Part shown: piece by piece, positions 42,833-51,561 of the stretch | Position numbering within the stretch: the first letter of the stretch is position 1 | Layout: every line of letters starts with the position of its first letter | From: Micromonospora carbonacea | Lineage (GTDB): Bacteria; Actinomycetota; Actinomycetes; Mycobacteriales; Micromonosporaceae | Length of the DNA stretch: 64,000 nucleotides | NCBI RefSeq assembly: GCF_014205165.1 | Contig: NZ_JACHMZ010000001.1 | Span: 6,430,501 to 6,494,500 of the forward strand | Direction of reading: 5' to 3' | Position numbers and translations under genes: made by a program | Notes under the pieces: generated by a model | Told to the model about the DNA's origin: nothing | Seen by the model: the letters and a program-made list of their open reading frames with translations, nothing else | The model's database searches: none

Positions 42833-44062
42833 GTGGTCGACGACGGTGGCGGGGACACGACGGACGGCGGGCGACGTGCCCGGCCCGCGACGGACGGCGG
42901 GGACGTCCGGGCGGCGACGGACGGCGGGCGCGTCCGGGCGGCGACGGACGAGGGGCGGGGCGGCCCGCCCGTGACCGGCGCGGGGCAGGGGGCGGGGCCG
43001 CGCCAGGCGTGGGCCGGGCTGCCGTGGCTCGTCCGCTCGGCCGTGCTGTGGAGCGCCTGCCTGGTGGTGGTCGTCGCCGGGCTGTACCTGGTCGGGAAGA
43101 TCGCCGTGCTGCTGGCCCCGCTGGCGATCGCGCTGGCCGCGACGCTCTTCCTCACCGCCCTGCTCGACCCGGTGCTGCTCCTGCTGCGCCGACTCCGGCT
43201 GCCGGCGGCGCTCGCCGCCCTGCTCACCGTGCTGTTCCTGCTCGGCATCCTGGTCGGCGTCGGGGTGCTGGTGTGGAACCTGACCGCCAGCCAGTTCAGC
43301 GAGCTGAGCCAGGAACTCGACCAGGGGCTCCAGCGGACGCGGGACTTCGTCACCTCCACCCTCCCGGTCACCGACGACCAGCTCGACAAGCTGATCCGGC
43401 AGACCCGGGACGGGCTGGGCGGCGGCGCTCCCGACCCGGTCGGCGGGGCGCGGACGGCCGCCGAGGTCGCCGGTTCCGTCCTGCTCTCCCTGGTGCTGCT
43501 CTTCTTCCTGCTCAAGGACGGCCGGTCCATGTGGCACTGGGTGCTGCGCCGCACGACCGGCCCCAACCGGGACGTCGCCGCCGAGGCCGGCCGGGTGGGC
43601 TGGCGGACGCTCGGCGCGTACAGCCGGGGGACGATGATCATCGCGGCGATCGACGCGCTCGGGATCGGCCTGGCCCTGGTGCTGCTCCGGGTGCCGCTCG
43701 CCCTGCCGCTGGCCCTGATCACCTTCCTCGGCGGGTTCGTCCCCATCATCGGGGCCACCGTGGCCGGGGCGGTGGCGGTGCTGGTGGCGCTCGCCGCCAA
43801 GGGGCCGACCGTCGCCCTGCTCACCCTGGCCGCCGTGATCGCCGTACAGCAGATCGAGGGCAACCTGCTGGAGCCGCTGGTGATGAAGCGGCAGGTCCAG
43901 CTGCACCCGGCGGTGGTCCTGGTGGCGGTGACGGCCGGCACGCTGATCGCCGGCATCGCCGGGGCGTTCGTCTCGGTGCCGATCACGGCGGTCGCCTACC
44001 GGGTGATCGACACCGTGCAGCGGCACCGGCAGGCCGCCGCCCGGCCGCCCGCACCGGCCTGA
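42833..44062 (+). CDS. AI-2E family membrane transporter
   Basis: A 409-residue protein. The first 60 residues form a charged Gly/Asp-rich tail with repeats of ATDGGRVRA type. Then come about eight membrane segments with the family's FLGGFVPIIGATVAGAV and QQIEGNLLEPLVM signatures. Members are permeases for varied small molecules or Na+/H+ exchange; autoinducer-2 export is not implied. It starts at GTG 42833 behind GGGAGG. Confidence 0.9.
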   Translation: MVDDGGGDTTDGGRRARPATDGGDVRAATDGGRVRAATDEGRGGPPVTGAGQGAGPRQAWAGLPWLVRSAVLWSACLVVVVAGLYLVGKIAVLLAPLAIALAATLFLTALLDPVLLLLRRLRLPAALAALLTVLFLLGILVGVGVLVWNLTASQFSELSQELDQGLQRTRDFVTSTLPVTDDQLDKLIRQTRDGLGGGAPDPVGGARTAAEVAGSVLLSLVLLFFLLKDGRSMWHWVLRRTTGPNRDVAAEAGRVGWRTLGAYSRGTMIIAAIDALGIGLALVLLRVPLALPLALITFLGGFVPIIGATVAGAVAVLVALAAKGPTVALLTLAAVIAVQQIEGNLLEPLVMKRQVQLHPAVVLVAVTAGTLIAGIAGAFVSVPITAVAYRVIDTVQRHRQAAARPPAPA

Positions 44063-44122
44063 CCCGCCGCCGGCCGCCGCCCGGCCCGGCGTCAGGCGGG
44101 CGGGGGTCAGGCGGGCGCGGGG

Positions 44123-44806
44123 TCAGGCGGGCGGGCGCAGGTGGGTGGCGAACCAGTCGGCCGCCGCGTCGGCGACCTGCTTCAGCGCGCCCGGCTCCTC
44201 GAACAGGTGGGTCGCGCCGGGCACCACCCGCAGCTCGCCCGCCTCCCCCAGCTCCGCCACCGCCTGTTCGTTCAGCGTGATCACCTGCTCGTCCAGGCCG
44301 CCCACCAGCAGCAACGTCGGGGCGGCCACCCGTGACAGGGCGACGCCGGCCAGGTCCGGCCGGCCGCCCCGGGAGACCACGGCCCACACCCGCTCGGGGC
44401 GGGCCGCCGCGGCGACCAGCGCGGCGGCGGCGCCGGTGCTCGCGCCGAACAGGCCCACCGGCAGCCGGGCCAGCGCCGGCTCGACGCCCGTCCAGTCCAC
44501 GATCGCGGCCAGCCGGTCGGCGAGCAGCCCGATGTCGAACCGGAGTTCGGCCGTACGGGCGTCGACCCGGTCCTCCTCCGGCGTGAGCAGGTCCACCAGC
44601 ACCGTGCCGAGCGCCCGCTCGTTCAGCGCCCCCGCCACGGCCGTGTTCCGGGGGCTGTGCCGGGAACTGCCGCTGCCGTGCGCGAAGACCACGACCCCCG
44701 TGGCCCCGGCCGGGACCAGCACGTCGGCCGACAGCCCTGCGTCACCCGCCGGGATGGTGACCTCGCCGCCCCGGGTCGTCGTGCCCACCTGTCCACGTGC
44801 CGCCAT
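44123..44806 (-). CDS. dienelactone-hydrolase-like alpha/beta hydrolase
   Basis: A 227-residue alpha/beta hydrolase with the triad S123 (GASTG elbow), D172 (GGLDEQV) and H200 (GATHLFEEPG). The FAHGSGSSRHSPRNTAVA stretch is the oxyanion-hole region of the phosphoribosyltransferase-linked or KANL3-like hydrolase group. The substrate is unknown. It starts at ATG 44806. It diverges from merR; the two share the 126 bp between them. Confidence 0.87.
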   Translation of the reverse strand: MAARGQVGTTTRGGEVTIPAGDAGLSADVLVPAGATGVVVFAHGSGSSRHSPRNTAVAGALNERALGTVLVDLLTPEEDRVDARTAELRFDIGLLADRLAAIVDWTGVEPALARLPVGLFGASTGAAAALVAAAARPERVWAVVSRGGRPDLAGVALSRVAAPTLLLVGGLDEQVITLNEQAVAELGEAGELRVVPGATHLFEEPGALKQVADAAADWFATHLRPPA

Positions 44807-44873
44807 CGCACACCCCCCACGGACTCCGCCTCGTCCGGTGCCGCTTACCCGCCCCGGCGGCCGGGATTCGCCG

Positions 44874-44904
44874 TTGCCTTGACATCGGCGGCAAGGTCTA
44901 GCGT
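44874..44904 (+). promoter_or_regulatory. MerR-type promoter with 19-bp spacer and dyad
   Basis: A -35 TTGCCT (44874-44879) and -10 TAGCGT (44899-44904) are 19 bp apart, the long spacer used by MerR activators. In between lies the dyad CCTTG (44877-44881) ... CAAGG (44892-44896). Confidence 0.65.
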
Positions 44905-44932
44905 GACGGTCGGTGGCGGCGAAGGAGGTCGG

Positions 44933-45325
44933 ATGCTGATCGGTGAGCTGGCGGAACGCGCCGGCACGAGCACCCGGACCCTGCGGTACTACGAGGCGCA
45001 GGGGCTGGTCCGGCCCCGACGCTCCGCCAACGGCTACCGCGTCTACGACGAGGCGGAGCTGCGGGTCGTACACGAGATCCGGGCCCTGCTCGCGGTGGGC
45101 TTCGGCCTGGACGACATCCGGCCGTTCGTGGCCTGCCTCCGGGCCGGGCACGCCTCCGGGGACGTCTGCCCCGACTCGGTGGCCGTGCTGCGCCGCAAGC
45201 TGGCCGAGGTGGACGCCTACCTCGACCGGCTCGGCGCGGTACGGCGACAACTGCACGACCAACTCGCCCAGGCCATCGCGTACCGGGAGGAAACATGCCT
45301 CAGGAAGCGGGAACGTCCCCGCTGA
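44933..45325 (+). CDS. MerR family regulator
   Basis: A 130-residue regulator. The N-terminal winged helix (MLIGELAERAGTSTRTLRYY, EAQGLVRPRRSANGYRVYDE) is followed by a coiled-coil dimer helix (about 80-115). Cysteines in VACLRAGHASGDVCPD and EETCLRK could act as a thiol or metal sensor. It overlaps the thioredoxin gene by 31 bp, so both belong to one transcript, started from a promoter of MerR architecture. A redox role is likely. Confidence 0.92.
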   Translation: MLIGELAERAGTSTRTLRYYEAQGLVRPRRSANGYRVYDEAELRVVHEIRALLAVGFGLDDIRPFVACLRAGHASGDVCPDSVAVLRRKLAEVDAYLDRLGAVRRQLHDQLAQAIAYREETCLRKRERPR

Positions 45326-45651
45326 CCGCCGTCACCGACGCCTCGTTCGCCGCCACGGTGCTCGCCGCCGACCGGCCGGTGGTCGTCGACTTCTGGGCCG
45401 AATGGTGCCCGCCGTGCGTGGTGGTCTCCCGGAGCCTCGCCGAGCTGGCCGTGGAGTTCGGCGACCGGCTGCGCATCGTCACGCTGAACACCGACGAGAA
45501 CCCGGCGACGACCCGGGCGTACCGGGTGATGTCGATGCCGACCCTGCTGGTGTTCCGCGGTGGGGAGGTGGTCGGCTCGACCGTCGGGGCGCGCCCCAAG
45601 AGCAACCTGCGGCTGAGCTTCGCCCGGCACCTGGAGCCCTGGCGGCCCTGA
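45295..45651 (+). CDS. thioredoxin
   Basis: A 118-residue thioredoxin. The active site is WCPPC (C38, C41) rather than WCGPC, which raises the redox potential in known mutants; the cis-proline is in MSMPTLL. It is expressed with merR through the 31-bp overlap. It acts in the cytoplasm to reduce disulfides. Confidence 0.93.
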   Translation: MPQEAGTSPLTAVTDASFAATVLAADRPVVVDFWAEWCPPCVVVSRSLAELAVEFGDRLRIVTLNTDENPATTRAYRVMSMPTLLVFRGGEVVGSTVGARPKSNLRLSFARHLEPWRP

Positions 45652-45697
45652 CCCGGCCGGGCCGCCGCCCCCAGTCCGCCATCCGCCATCCGCCGCC

Positions 45698-45746
45698 GGC
45701 CGCTGTTTGCCGCCCGTGGATGGCGCGGCCGCTGTTTGCCGCCGGG
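45698..45746. repeat. 17-bp direct repeat
   Basis: GGCCGCTGTTTGCCGCC occurs at about 45698 and 45730, 32 bp apart, in the gap after the thioredoxin gene. Confidence 0.6.
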
Positions 45747-45815
45747 CCGGGCGGGAAGGCCCGGGGTGACCGCAGCACCGGCGCAGCCGCGCCCCGACGG
45801 ATCGCGAGGATCGTC

Positions 45816-45998
45816 ATGGCCCGACGACAGGACAGGTCCAGGCAGCAGACCGCCGAGCGGGACGAGCAGCGGGAACGGGACGCCGAGCGCAGCCGGGACT
45901 GGGCGGACGAGGCGGCGCAGGCCCGCACCGCCGACGACCCGCGTGCCGTCGCCCCGCACGACGCGGCCGGTCGGCCCTCCAACGGGCGACAGTTCTGA
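45816..45998 (+). CDS. small hydrophilic protein, unknown
   Basis: A 60-residue, highly charged (R, D, E, Q) protein without a hydrophobic core, beginning MARRQDRSRQQTAERDEQ. It starts at ATG 45816 with AGGA 6 bases before it. The charge pattern suggests a disordered or coiled-coil protein. It is small and only moderately supported. Confidence 0.55.
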   Translation: MARRQDRSRQQTAERDEQRERDAERSRDWADEAAQARTADDPRAVAPHDAAGRPSNGRQF

Positions 45999-46061
45999 CC
46001 CTTCCCCGGCCGGTCGGGGAAGCGCCCCGACCGACCGGGAACGCCCGCCGGGGGGACGGGC

Positions 46062-48434
46062 TCAGCCGGGCTGCTCCGGGAGGCGGAGCAGCGGCGCCCG
46101 GCCGGGCGGCTGCTCCGGTTCGGTGTCCGGCGGCGTGAACGGCGGCACCGGCACGGTGACCGGCTCCGCGTAGGTCACCCGCACCTTCTCGCCGTGGTGC
46201 CGCAGCTCCACCACGTCGCCGGAGCGGCCGTGGCGCAGCGCGTACGTCGTCTGGTGCGCCCGGACGTCGACCCGCAGCCGCAGTCCCCGCCACTGCAACG
46301 AGAACTCCAGCCGGTCGAGCCGGCTCGACAACCGGGGCGCGAACGCGAGCATCCCGTCGTGGTCGCGCAGCCCGCCGAACCCGGCGACCAGGGCGATCCA
46401 CGCCCCGGCGAGGGACGCCATGTGCACCCCGTCGCGGGTGTTCTCGTTGAGGTCGTGCAGGTCCATCAGCGCGGCCTCGCGCAGGTACCGGTGGGCCAGC
46501 TCCAGATAGCCGACCTCGGCGGCGATCACCGCCTGCGTGCAGGCCGACAGCGACGAGTCCCGCACGGTGCGCCGCTCGCAGTAGAGGAAGTTGCGCCGCT
46601 TCTGCTCCTCGGTGAACGCGTCGCCCCGCCAGTGCATGGCGAGCACCAGGTCGGCCTGCTTGATGACCTGCTTGCGATACAGGTCGAAGTACGGGTAGTG
46701 CAGCAGTAGCGGGTACTTCTCGGTCGGCGTGTGCTCGAAGTCCCACTCCTGGAGCCGGGTGAACCCCTCCACCTGCTCGTGCACGTCGACGCCCTCGTCG
46801 TACGGGACGCACATCGCGTTCGCCGCGTCCCGCCAGGCCGCCGCCTCCTCCTCGGTGACCCCCAGGTCGATCGCCTGGTCCCGGAAGCGCATCGCGCACT
46901 CGGCGGCGGTGAGCAGGTTCCGCTGCGCCATCAGGTTGGTGTAGACGTTGTCGTTCTTCACGGCCGTGTACTCGTCGGGGCCGGTCACGCCGTCGATGTG
47001 GAACCGGCCGTGCCGGTCGTGGTGGCCGAGGGAGCGCCACAGCCGGGCCGTCTCGATCAGCAGCTCCAGGCCGATCTCCCGCTCCAGCGCCTCGTCGCCG
47101 GTGACCAGCACATACCGGCGCAGCGCGTCGGCCACGTCGGCGGCGATGTGGAACGCCGCCGTCCCCGCCGGCCAGTACGCCGACGACTCCGGCCCCTCGA
47201 TCGTGCGCCACGGGAACGCCGCGCCGGCCAGGTTCAGCGTGCGGGCCCGCTCCTGCGCCTGGGCGAGGGTGGAGTGCCGCCAGTACAGGGCGTCGCGCAC
47301 CGCCCCCGGCTGGGTGTAGGTGAGCACGGGCAGCACGAACATCTCGGTGTCCCAGAACGCGTGCCCGTCGTACCCCGGGCCGGTGAGGCCCTTCGCGGAG
47401 ATCGGTCGGCGTTCGGCCCGCGCCCCGGCCTGGAGCACGTGGAACAGCCCGAACCGCACCGCCTGCTGCACCTCCGGGTCGCCCTCGACCCGGACGTCGG
47501 CGGCGTCCCAGAACTCGTCGAGGTATTCCCGCTGCTCCCGGCGCAGCCCGTCCCAGCTGTCGAGGCGGGCCGCGGTGAGGGCCGCCCCGACCTGGTCGCG
47601 CAGCGCCGGCAGCGACCGGCGGCTCGACCAGCCGTACGCCAGGTACTTGACCACCCGTAGCTTCTCGCCGGGCTTGAGCACGCAGCCGACGGTGGTGCGC
47701 ACCCAGTCCTCGTACCCCTCGGTGGTGACGGTGGTGTGCTCCGGCGCGTGCACGTCGTGGTCCATGGCGGCGGCCACCCGCAGCCCGCTGACCTTGGTGC
47801 GGTGGATGAGCAGCCCGCCGTCGTTGGTGGTCAGCTCCTCCTCGGCCTGCAACGGCGACTCCAGCACCGCCGCCACCCGGGGGTCGCGGCTCTGCGCCGG
47901 CAGGGACTCGTTGGCCACCAGCTCCGACTGGAGGATCAGCCGCAGCGGCCCGTCGACCGCCTCCACCTCGTAGTTGATGGCGGCGACGGAGCGCTGGGTG
48001 AACGACACCAGCCGGGTGCTGCGCACCTTGACCTCGCGCCCGGCCGGGGTACGCCAGTGCAGCTCCCGGTGCAGGGTGCCGGCGCGCAAATCGAGGACCC
48101 GCTCGTGGGCGAGGAGCTCGCCGTACCGGACGTCGAGGGGCTCGTCGTCGACGAGCAGCCGGATCAGCTTGCCGTTGGTGACGTTGACGATGGTCTGGCC
48201 GGACTCGGGGAAGCCGAACCCGGCCTCCGCGTACGGCAGGGGGCGCAGCTCGTAGAAGCTGTTCAGGTACGTCCCGGGCAGGCCGTGCGGCTCGCCCTCG
48301 TCGAGGTTGCCGCGCAGGCCGATGTGCCCGTTGGAGAGCGCGAAGACCGACTCGGACTGGGCCAGGACGTCCATGTCGAGCCGGGTCTCCCGGATGTGCC
48401 AGGGCTCCACCGGATAGGCGCGTTCCCGGATCAT
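46062..48434 (-). CDS. GH65 disaccharide phosphorylase (trehalose/maltose/kojibiose)
   Basis: A 790-residue glycoside hydrolase family 65 enzyme. The N-terminal beta-sandwich ([20 protein letters not shown]) leads to an (alpha/alpha)6 barrel with the catalytic acid in [20 protein letters not shown] and a C-terminal beta-sheet. GH65 enzymes split alpha-disaccharides with phosphate into beta-glucose-1-phosphate and glucose. The coupled beta-phosphoglucomutase gene (ATGA overlap) fits this chemistry. Which disaccharide is used cannot be told. It starts at ATG 48434 behind GGAGG. Confidence 0.94.
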   Translation of the reverse strand: MIRERAYPVEPWHIRETRLDMDVLAQSESVFALSNGHIGLRGNLDEGEPHGLPGTYLNSFYELRPLPYAEAGFGFPESGQTIVNVTNGKLIRLLVDDEPLDVRYGELLAHERVLDLRAGTLHRELHWRTPAGREVKVRSTRLVSFTQRSVAAINYEVEAVDGPLRLILQSELVANESLPAQSRDPRVAAVLESPLQAEEELTTNDGGLLIHRTKVSGLRVAAAMDHDVHAPEHTTVTTEGYEDWVRTTVGCVLKPGEKLRVVKYLAYGWSSRRSLPALRDQVGAALTAARLDSWDGLRREQREYLDEFWDAADVRVEGDPEVQQAVRFGLFHVLQAGARAERRPISAKGLTGPGYDGHAFWDTEMFVLPVLTYTQPGAVRDALYWRHSTLAQAQERARTLNLAGAAFPWRTIEGPESSAYWPAGTAAFHIAADVADALRRYVLVTGDEALEREIGLELLIETARLWRSLGHHDRHGRFHIDGVTGPDEYTAVKNDNVYTNLMAQRNLLTAAECAMRFRDQAIDLGVTEEEAAAWRDAANAMCVPYDEGVDVHEQVEGFTRLQEWDFEHTPTEKYPLLLHYPYFDLYRKQVIKQADLVLAMHWRGDAFTEEQKRRNFLYCERRTVRDSSLSACTQAVIAAEVGYLELAHRYLREAALMDLHDLNENTRDGVHMASLAGAWIALVAGFGGLRDHDGMLAFAPRLSSRLDRLEFSLQWRGLRLRVDVRAHQTTYALRHGRSGDVVELRHHGEKVRVTYAEPVTVPVPPFTPPDTEPEQPPGRAPLLRLPEQPG

Positions 48435-49183
48435 GCGTCGGGCCTCCTGTCCACCAGGTCGGCGAGGTCGGTCACCACGACGTCCGCCCCGTGCCCGCGC
48501 AACTCGTCGGCCTGGCCCACCCGGTCGACGCCCACGACGTACCCGAATCCGCCGGCCCGGCCGGCGGCGACCCCGGCGAGGGCGTCCTCGAAGACGGCGG
48601 CCCGCGCGGGGTCGACGCCGAGCAGCTTCGCGCCGGCCAGGAACGTGTCGGGGTGTGGCTTGCCGCGCAGCCCCTGCTCGCGGGCGACCACCCCGTCGAC
48701 CCGCGCTTCCAGCAGCGGCTCCAGCCCGGCGGAGGCGACGACGTCGCGGCAGTTGGCGCTGGCCGAGACGACGGCGCGGCGCAGGCCGGCGGCGGCCGCC
48801 GCCCGCAGGTACGTCACGGAGCCCGGATAGACCTCGACCCCGTCGGTGTGGATGCGCTTGAGCAGGACGGCGTTCTTCCGGTTGCCGACGCCGTGGACGG
48901 TGTCCGCGTCGGGCGGGTCGTCGGGCGAGCCCTCCGGCAGCACGATGCCCCGGGAGGCGAGGAACGACCGCACCCCGTCGGCGCGGGGCTTGCCGTCGAC
49001 GTACCGGTTGTAGTCGGGCCCCGGGTCGAACGGCCGGTACGGCTCGCCGGTGGCCGCCGCCCGGCGCTGGAGGAACGCGTCGAACGTCTCGGTCCACGCG
49101 GCGTTGTGCACCCGGGCGGTCTGCGTCAGCACACCGTCCAGGTCGAAGAGACACGCGGTCACGTGAGCAGGCAGGCCCAGCAC
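48431..49183 (-). CDS. pgmB: beta-phosphoglucomutase family HAD phosphatase
   Basis: A 250-residue HAD-superfamily enzyme. Motif I is [10 protein letters not shown] (D14 nucleophile, D16), motif II is in VVSASAN, motif III is the lysine of RGKPHPDTF and motif IV is VFEDALAGV. It should convert beta-glucose-1-phosphate to glucose-6-phosphate. It overlaps the GH65 gene. GTG 49183 is the start, with the -10 box TAGATT 6 bases before it, so the operon message is probably leaderless. Confidence 0.92.
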   Translation of the reverse strand: MLGLPAHVTACLFDLDGVLTQTARVHNAAWTETFDAFLQRRAAATGEPYRPFDPGPDYNRYVDGKPRADGVRSFLASRGIVLPEGSPDDPPDADTVHGVGNRKNAVLLKRIHTDGVEVYPGSVTYLRAAAAAGLRRAVVSASANCRDVVASAGLEPLLEARVDGVVAREQGLRGKPHPDTFLAGAKLLGVDPARAAVFEDALAGVAAGRAGGFGYVVGVDRVGQADELRGHGADVVVTDLADLVDRRPDA

Positions 49184-49189
49184 GCTACG

Positions 49190-49195
49190 AATCTA
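49190..49195 (-). promoter_or_regulatory. -10 box of the pgmB - GH65 operon (leaderless)
   Basis: TAGATT on the minus strand, 6 bases before GTG 49183. Confidence 0.55.
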
Positions 49196-49227
49196 TCCAC
49201 CCCCGGAACCCCCGAAACCCCTCTGAG

Positions 49228-49282
49228 AAGGAAGGGCCCCCTGTTAACGCCTACGGTATAGAAGGGTCCCCTTCTCACCGCG
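49228..49282 (-). repeat. dispersed repeat family B, copy 2 (inverted)
   Basis: On the minus strand it reads GTGAGAAGGGGACCCTTCT, spacer, GCGTTAACAGGGGGCCCTTC, like 37594-37646. The spacer differs but has similar length. Confidence 0.85.
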
Positions 49283-49329
49283 CGCGGCGCGCGGGGGCGC
49301 GCGGGGGCGCGCGGCGCGCGGCGCGCGGG
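49279..49329. repeat. 51-bp run of only G and C
   Basis: A simple tract of CGCGCGG/GCGCGCGGG units directly after the family B repeat, with alternating CG stretches. Confidence 0.9.
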
Positions 49330-49348
49330 TGGGGATCGGGGCGCGGGG

Positions 49349-49816
49349 TCAGCGGTGGGGGCGCAGCGTCCACACGACGGTCATCGCCGAGGTCGGCGTG
49401 CCGTCCTCGGTGCCGATCTCCACGTCGACGGGGAACTCGGGCCGCTGCCCGGCCTCCAGCTCCGCGAGCACCTCGGGCGCCGGCCGACCGAGCCGCGCGG
49501 TCGCCAGCACCGGCCCCGTCGCCACCTTCCGGTACGCGATCTCGGCCCGCACCGCGAGCGGCACCACCCGGTCGAGGAGCTGCCCGAACGCGGCAAGCAC
49601 CACCGCGCCGGAGGCGGTCTCGCCGAGGGCGAACAGCGCTCCGGCGTGCGGGCCGCCGACGTGGTTGTGGTTGGCCGGCGAGTCGGGCAGCCGGACCACG
49701 GCGCGCACGCCGCCCTCGGCCTCCGGGGCCACCTCGACGAATTCGACGCCGAGGGTGCGGGCGAACGGCACCGCCTCCAGCATGCCGGCGGCGACCTGGC
49801 GCGAGTCGATGGTCAT
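49349..49816 (-). CDS. hotdog-fold thioesterase (DUF4442/PaaI-like)
   Basis: A 155-residue hotdog protein. The pattern NHNHVGGPHAGALFALGETASG matches the DUF4442/PaaI thioesterase helix, with His and Gly residues at the expected places. It probably hydrolyses acyl-CoA thioesters; the substrate is unknown. The start ATG 49816 has a -10 box TAGCGT 6 bases before it and no ribosome site. Confidence 0.85.
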   Translation of the reverse strand: MTIDSRQVAAGMLEAVPFARTLGVEFVEVAPEAEGGVRAVVRLPDSPANHNHVGGPHAGALFALGETASGAVVLAAFGQLLDRVVPLAVRAEIAYRKVATGPVLATARLGRPAPEVLAELEAGQRPEFPVDVEIGTEDGTPTSAMTVVWTLRPHR

Positions 49817-49822
49817 GCCCGC

Positions 49823-49828
49823 ACGCTA
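49823..49828 (-). promoter_or_regulatory. -10 box of the thioesterase gene (leaderless)
   Basis: TAGCGT on the minus strand, 6 bases before ATG 49816. Confidence 0.55.
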
Positions 49829-50045
49829 CTCCGCAGTAACTTGCGGCTCAAGCATCCGGCGGGGCCAGCCGGGCGGGAAGGTCCACTGTGCGCACCACGA
49901 CGGTGCCCGACCCCCGACAGCTCGACCCTCGACAGCTCGACAGCCGGCCCCGGACAAGCCCGACCGCACGGGCACGCGCACAGGACCGCGCCCGATCAGG
50001 GATCGAGTGGCCACGTCGCGCCCGAATGACAACTCTTTCCGCGAT
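49829..50045. other. gene-free stretch leading into tandem repeats
   Basis: No gene is convincing. It contains short direct repeats (CGACAGCTCGAC three times at about 49915-49943) and, at its right end, AACTCTTTCCGCGATCGAGC, which joins the 20-bp repeat array. Confidence 0.5.
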
Positions 50046-50205
50046 CGAGCACGATCATGCGGGGTCGCGCGCCATCACTCGGGGTCGAGCACGATCATGC
50101 GCGACCGAGCACGATCATGCGGGACCGAGCGCCATCACTCGGGAACGAGCGCCATCACGCGGGACCGAGCGCCATCACGCGGGGTCGAGCGCGGTCAGGC
50201 GCGCC
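50046..50205. repeat. eight 20-bp tandem units
   Basis: Eight units in perfect register. They come in two forms, CGAGCACGATCATGCGGGAC and CGAGCGCCATCACGCGGGAC, arranged A B A A B B B and a diverged last unit. No unit codes for a supported protein. The first unit with its left flank matches part of 62440-62490. Confidence 0.92.
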
Positions 50206-50221
50206 GAGCCGACCCGCGACG

Positions 50222-50241
50222 GGCCCGGGAATCCCCGGGCC
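50222..50241 (-). terminator. terminator of the 50.2-51.4 kb gene
   Basis: GGCCCGGG (50222-50229) pairs with CCCGGGCC (50234-50241) with a 4-base loop, just after the stop of the leftward gene. Confidence 0.75.
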
Positions 50242-50245
50242 GGCG

Positions 50246-51424
50246 TCAGAAGAGGTTGCCGATGGTACGGATGATCTCGGCGTAGAAGTTGCCCTCGATG
50301 CTGCGGAACAGCGCGAACCCCTCCCCCGGGCTGCCGAAGAACGGGCGCAGCGTCCAGGCGAGCTGGGTGCCGACGAAGCCGAACAGCAGGATCCACACGT
50401 ACAGCAGGGTCATGCTGGCCGGACGCTGCGCGTCGGGTACGGGGCGGCGGGCCGCCGGGTCCGGCCACTGCCGGTACTGCGGTGCCGGGTAGCCGGGCGG
50501 GAGCAGGCCCGGCCCGGCCGGCACCAGGTGCTGCCCGGCCACCACCTGCTGCGGCGGGACGCCGACCGCGACGGGTACGGGCGCGGCGATGGGCTCCCCG
50601 GCCGCGGTCGCCGGGGCGGCGGGGGTGGCCGGAGCCGCCGTTACCGCCGGAGCAGCAGGAGCAGCCGGAACCGCCGGAGCGGCCGGGACCGCCGGGGTCG
50701 CGGCGCCCGCGCCGTTCGCGCCGACCGCCACCGGCTCGGCGGCGGGCTGGTCGGCGGCCTGCGGCGTCACCTGAGCAGCCGGCACCGCCAAAGCCGGCGC
50801 GCCCGGAGCAGCCGGAGCCGAAGCCGCCGGAGCCGAAGCCGGAGCAGCCGGAACCAGGGCAGCGAGAGCCGGAGCAGCCGGGGCTACGGCCGGCGCGGCG
50901 ACGGGAGGAGCCGCCGCCGGGGTGAGCAGGCCGTGGGCGTTGAGCACCTGCATCCCGCCGGTCAGGAAGCGCAGCCCGACCACCGCGCTCAGCGTCAGGA
51001 TCGCGACGTTGAGCAGCTTGAAGAAGCCGTAGTCCGGGGCGGTGATCAGGAAGAACAGGCTGATCGGCGCGAACGCCACGGCGAGCATCGAGGTGACGGT
51101 GATCGCCACCATCACCAGCGCCAGCGACTGCCGCACCGACAGCCGGGCCCCGAACACGAGGTTGAACAGGTAGAGCGTGGGCAGGCAGATGGCGAGGGTG
51201 ACCAGGAACAGCAGGGGCAGCTTGACCGCCGACGTCAGCGCCATCAGCACGCTGTGGAACGCGCCCAGCACCGCGCCGTAGCAGGCCAGGGCGACGCCGG
51301 AGCTGGCCAGCATGCGCAGGGTGAGGCCGTTGAGCTCACGGTCGGCCACGATCTGCTGCCAGACGCCCTGCCGGTCGCGCAGGATGCGCTCGATGACGAG
51401 CGGGCTCGGACGGTCACCCGACAC
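50246..51424 (-). CDS. polytopic membrane protein with long Ala/Pro linker
   Basis: A 392-residue protein. Five membrane segments lie in the first 165 residues (Yip1-like spacing), then an Ala/Pro/Val-rich linker of about 150 residues, then one or two more segments (LLYVWILLFGFVGTQLAWTL). The end carries a conserved-looking AWTLRPFFGSPGEGFALFR. Proteins of this type are annotated as membrane proteins of unknown function. I chose GTG 51424 because AAGGGG precedes it; GTG 51445 lacks a ribosome site. Confidence 0.75.
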   Translation of the reverse strand: MSGDRPSPLVIERILRDRQGVWQQIVADRELNGLTLRMLASSGVALACYGAVLGAFHSVLMALTSAVKLPLLFLVTLAICLPTLYLFNLVFGARLSVRQSLALVMVAITVTSMLAVAFAPISLFFLITAPDYGFFKLLNVAILTLSAVVGLRFLTGGMQVLNAHGLLTPAAAPPVAAPAVAPAAPALAALVPAAPASAPAASAPAAPGAPALAVPAAQVTPQAADQPAAEPVAVGANGAGAATPAVPAAPAVPAAPAAPAVTAAPATPAAPATAAGEPIAAPVPVAVGVPPQQVVAGQHLVPAGPGLLPPGYPAPQYRQWPDPAARRPVPDAQRPASMTLLYVWILLFGFVGTQLAWTLRPFFGSPGEGFALFRSIEGNFYAEIIRTIGNLF

Positions 51425-51561
51425 GGGCTGACCCCTTTCTGACACCGTGCTCAGTGGACGAGGTCCGCTGACCGTAGGGCACCGCCCACCCCGCCCGCCA
51501 CCCCGCTCCGCGCCGGACCGCGCCGCGCCGGCCCGCGCCGCGCCAGATCGAGACGGGTCGC

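Noticed and set aside
40997..46000. A natural-product gene cluster around the P450
   Set aside because: Neighbours are a transporter, a hydrolase, MerR and thioredoxin; no synthase or tailoring set is present.
50046..50205. Possible CRISPR array
   Set aside because: The 20-bp units abut each other without spacers, and no cas gene is present.
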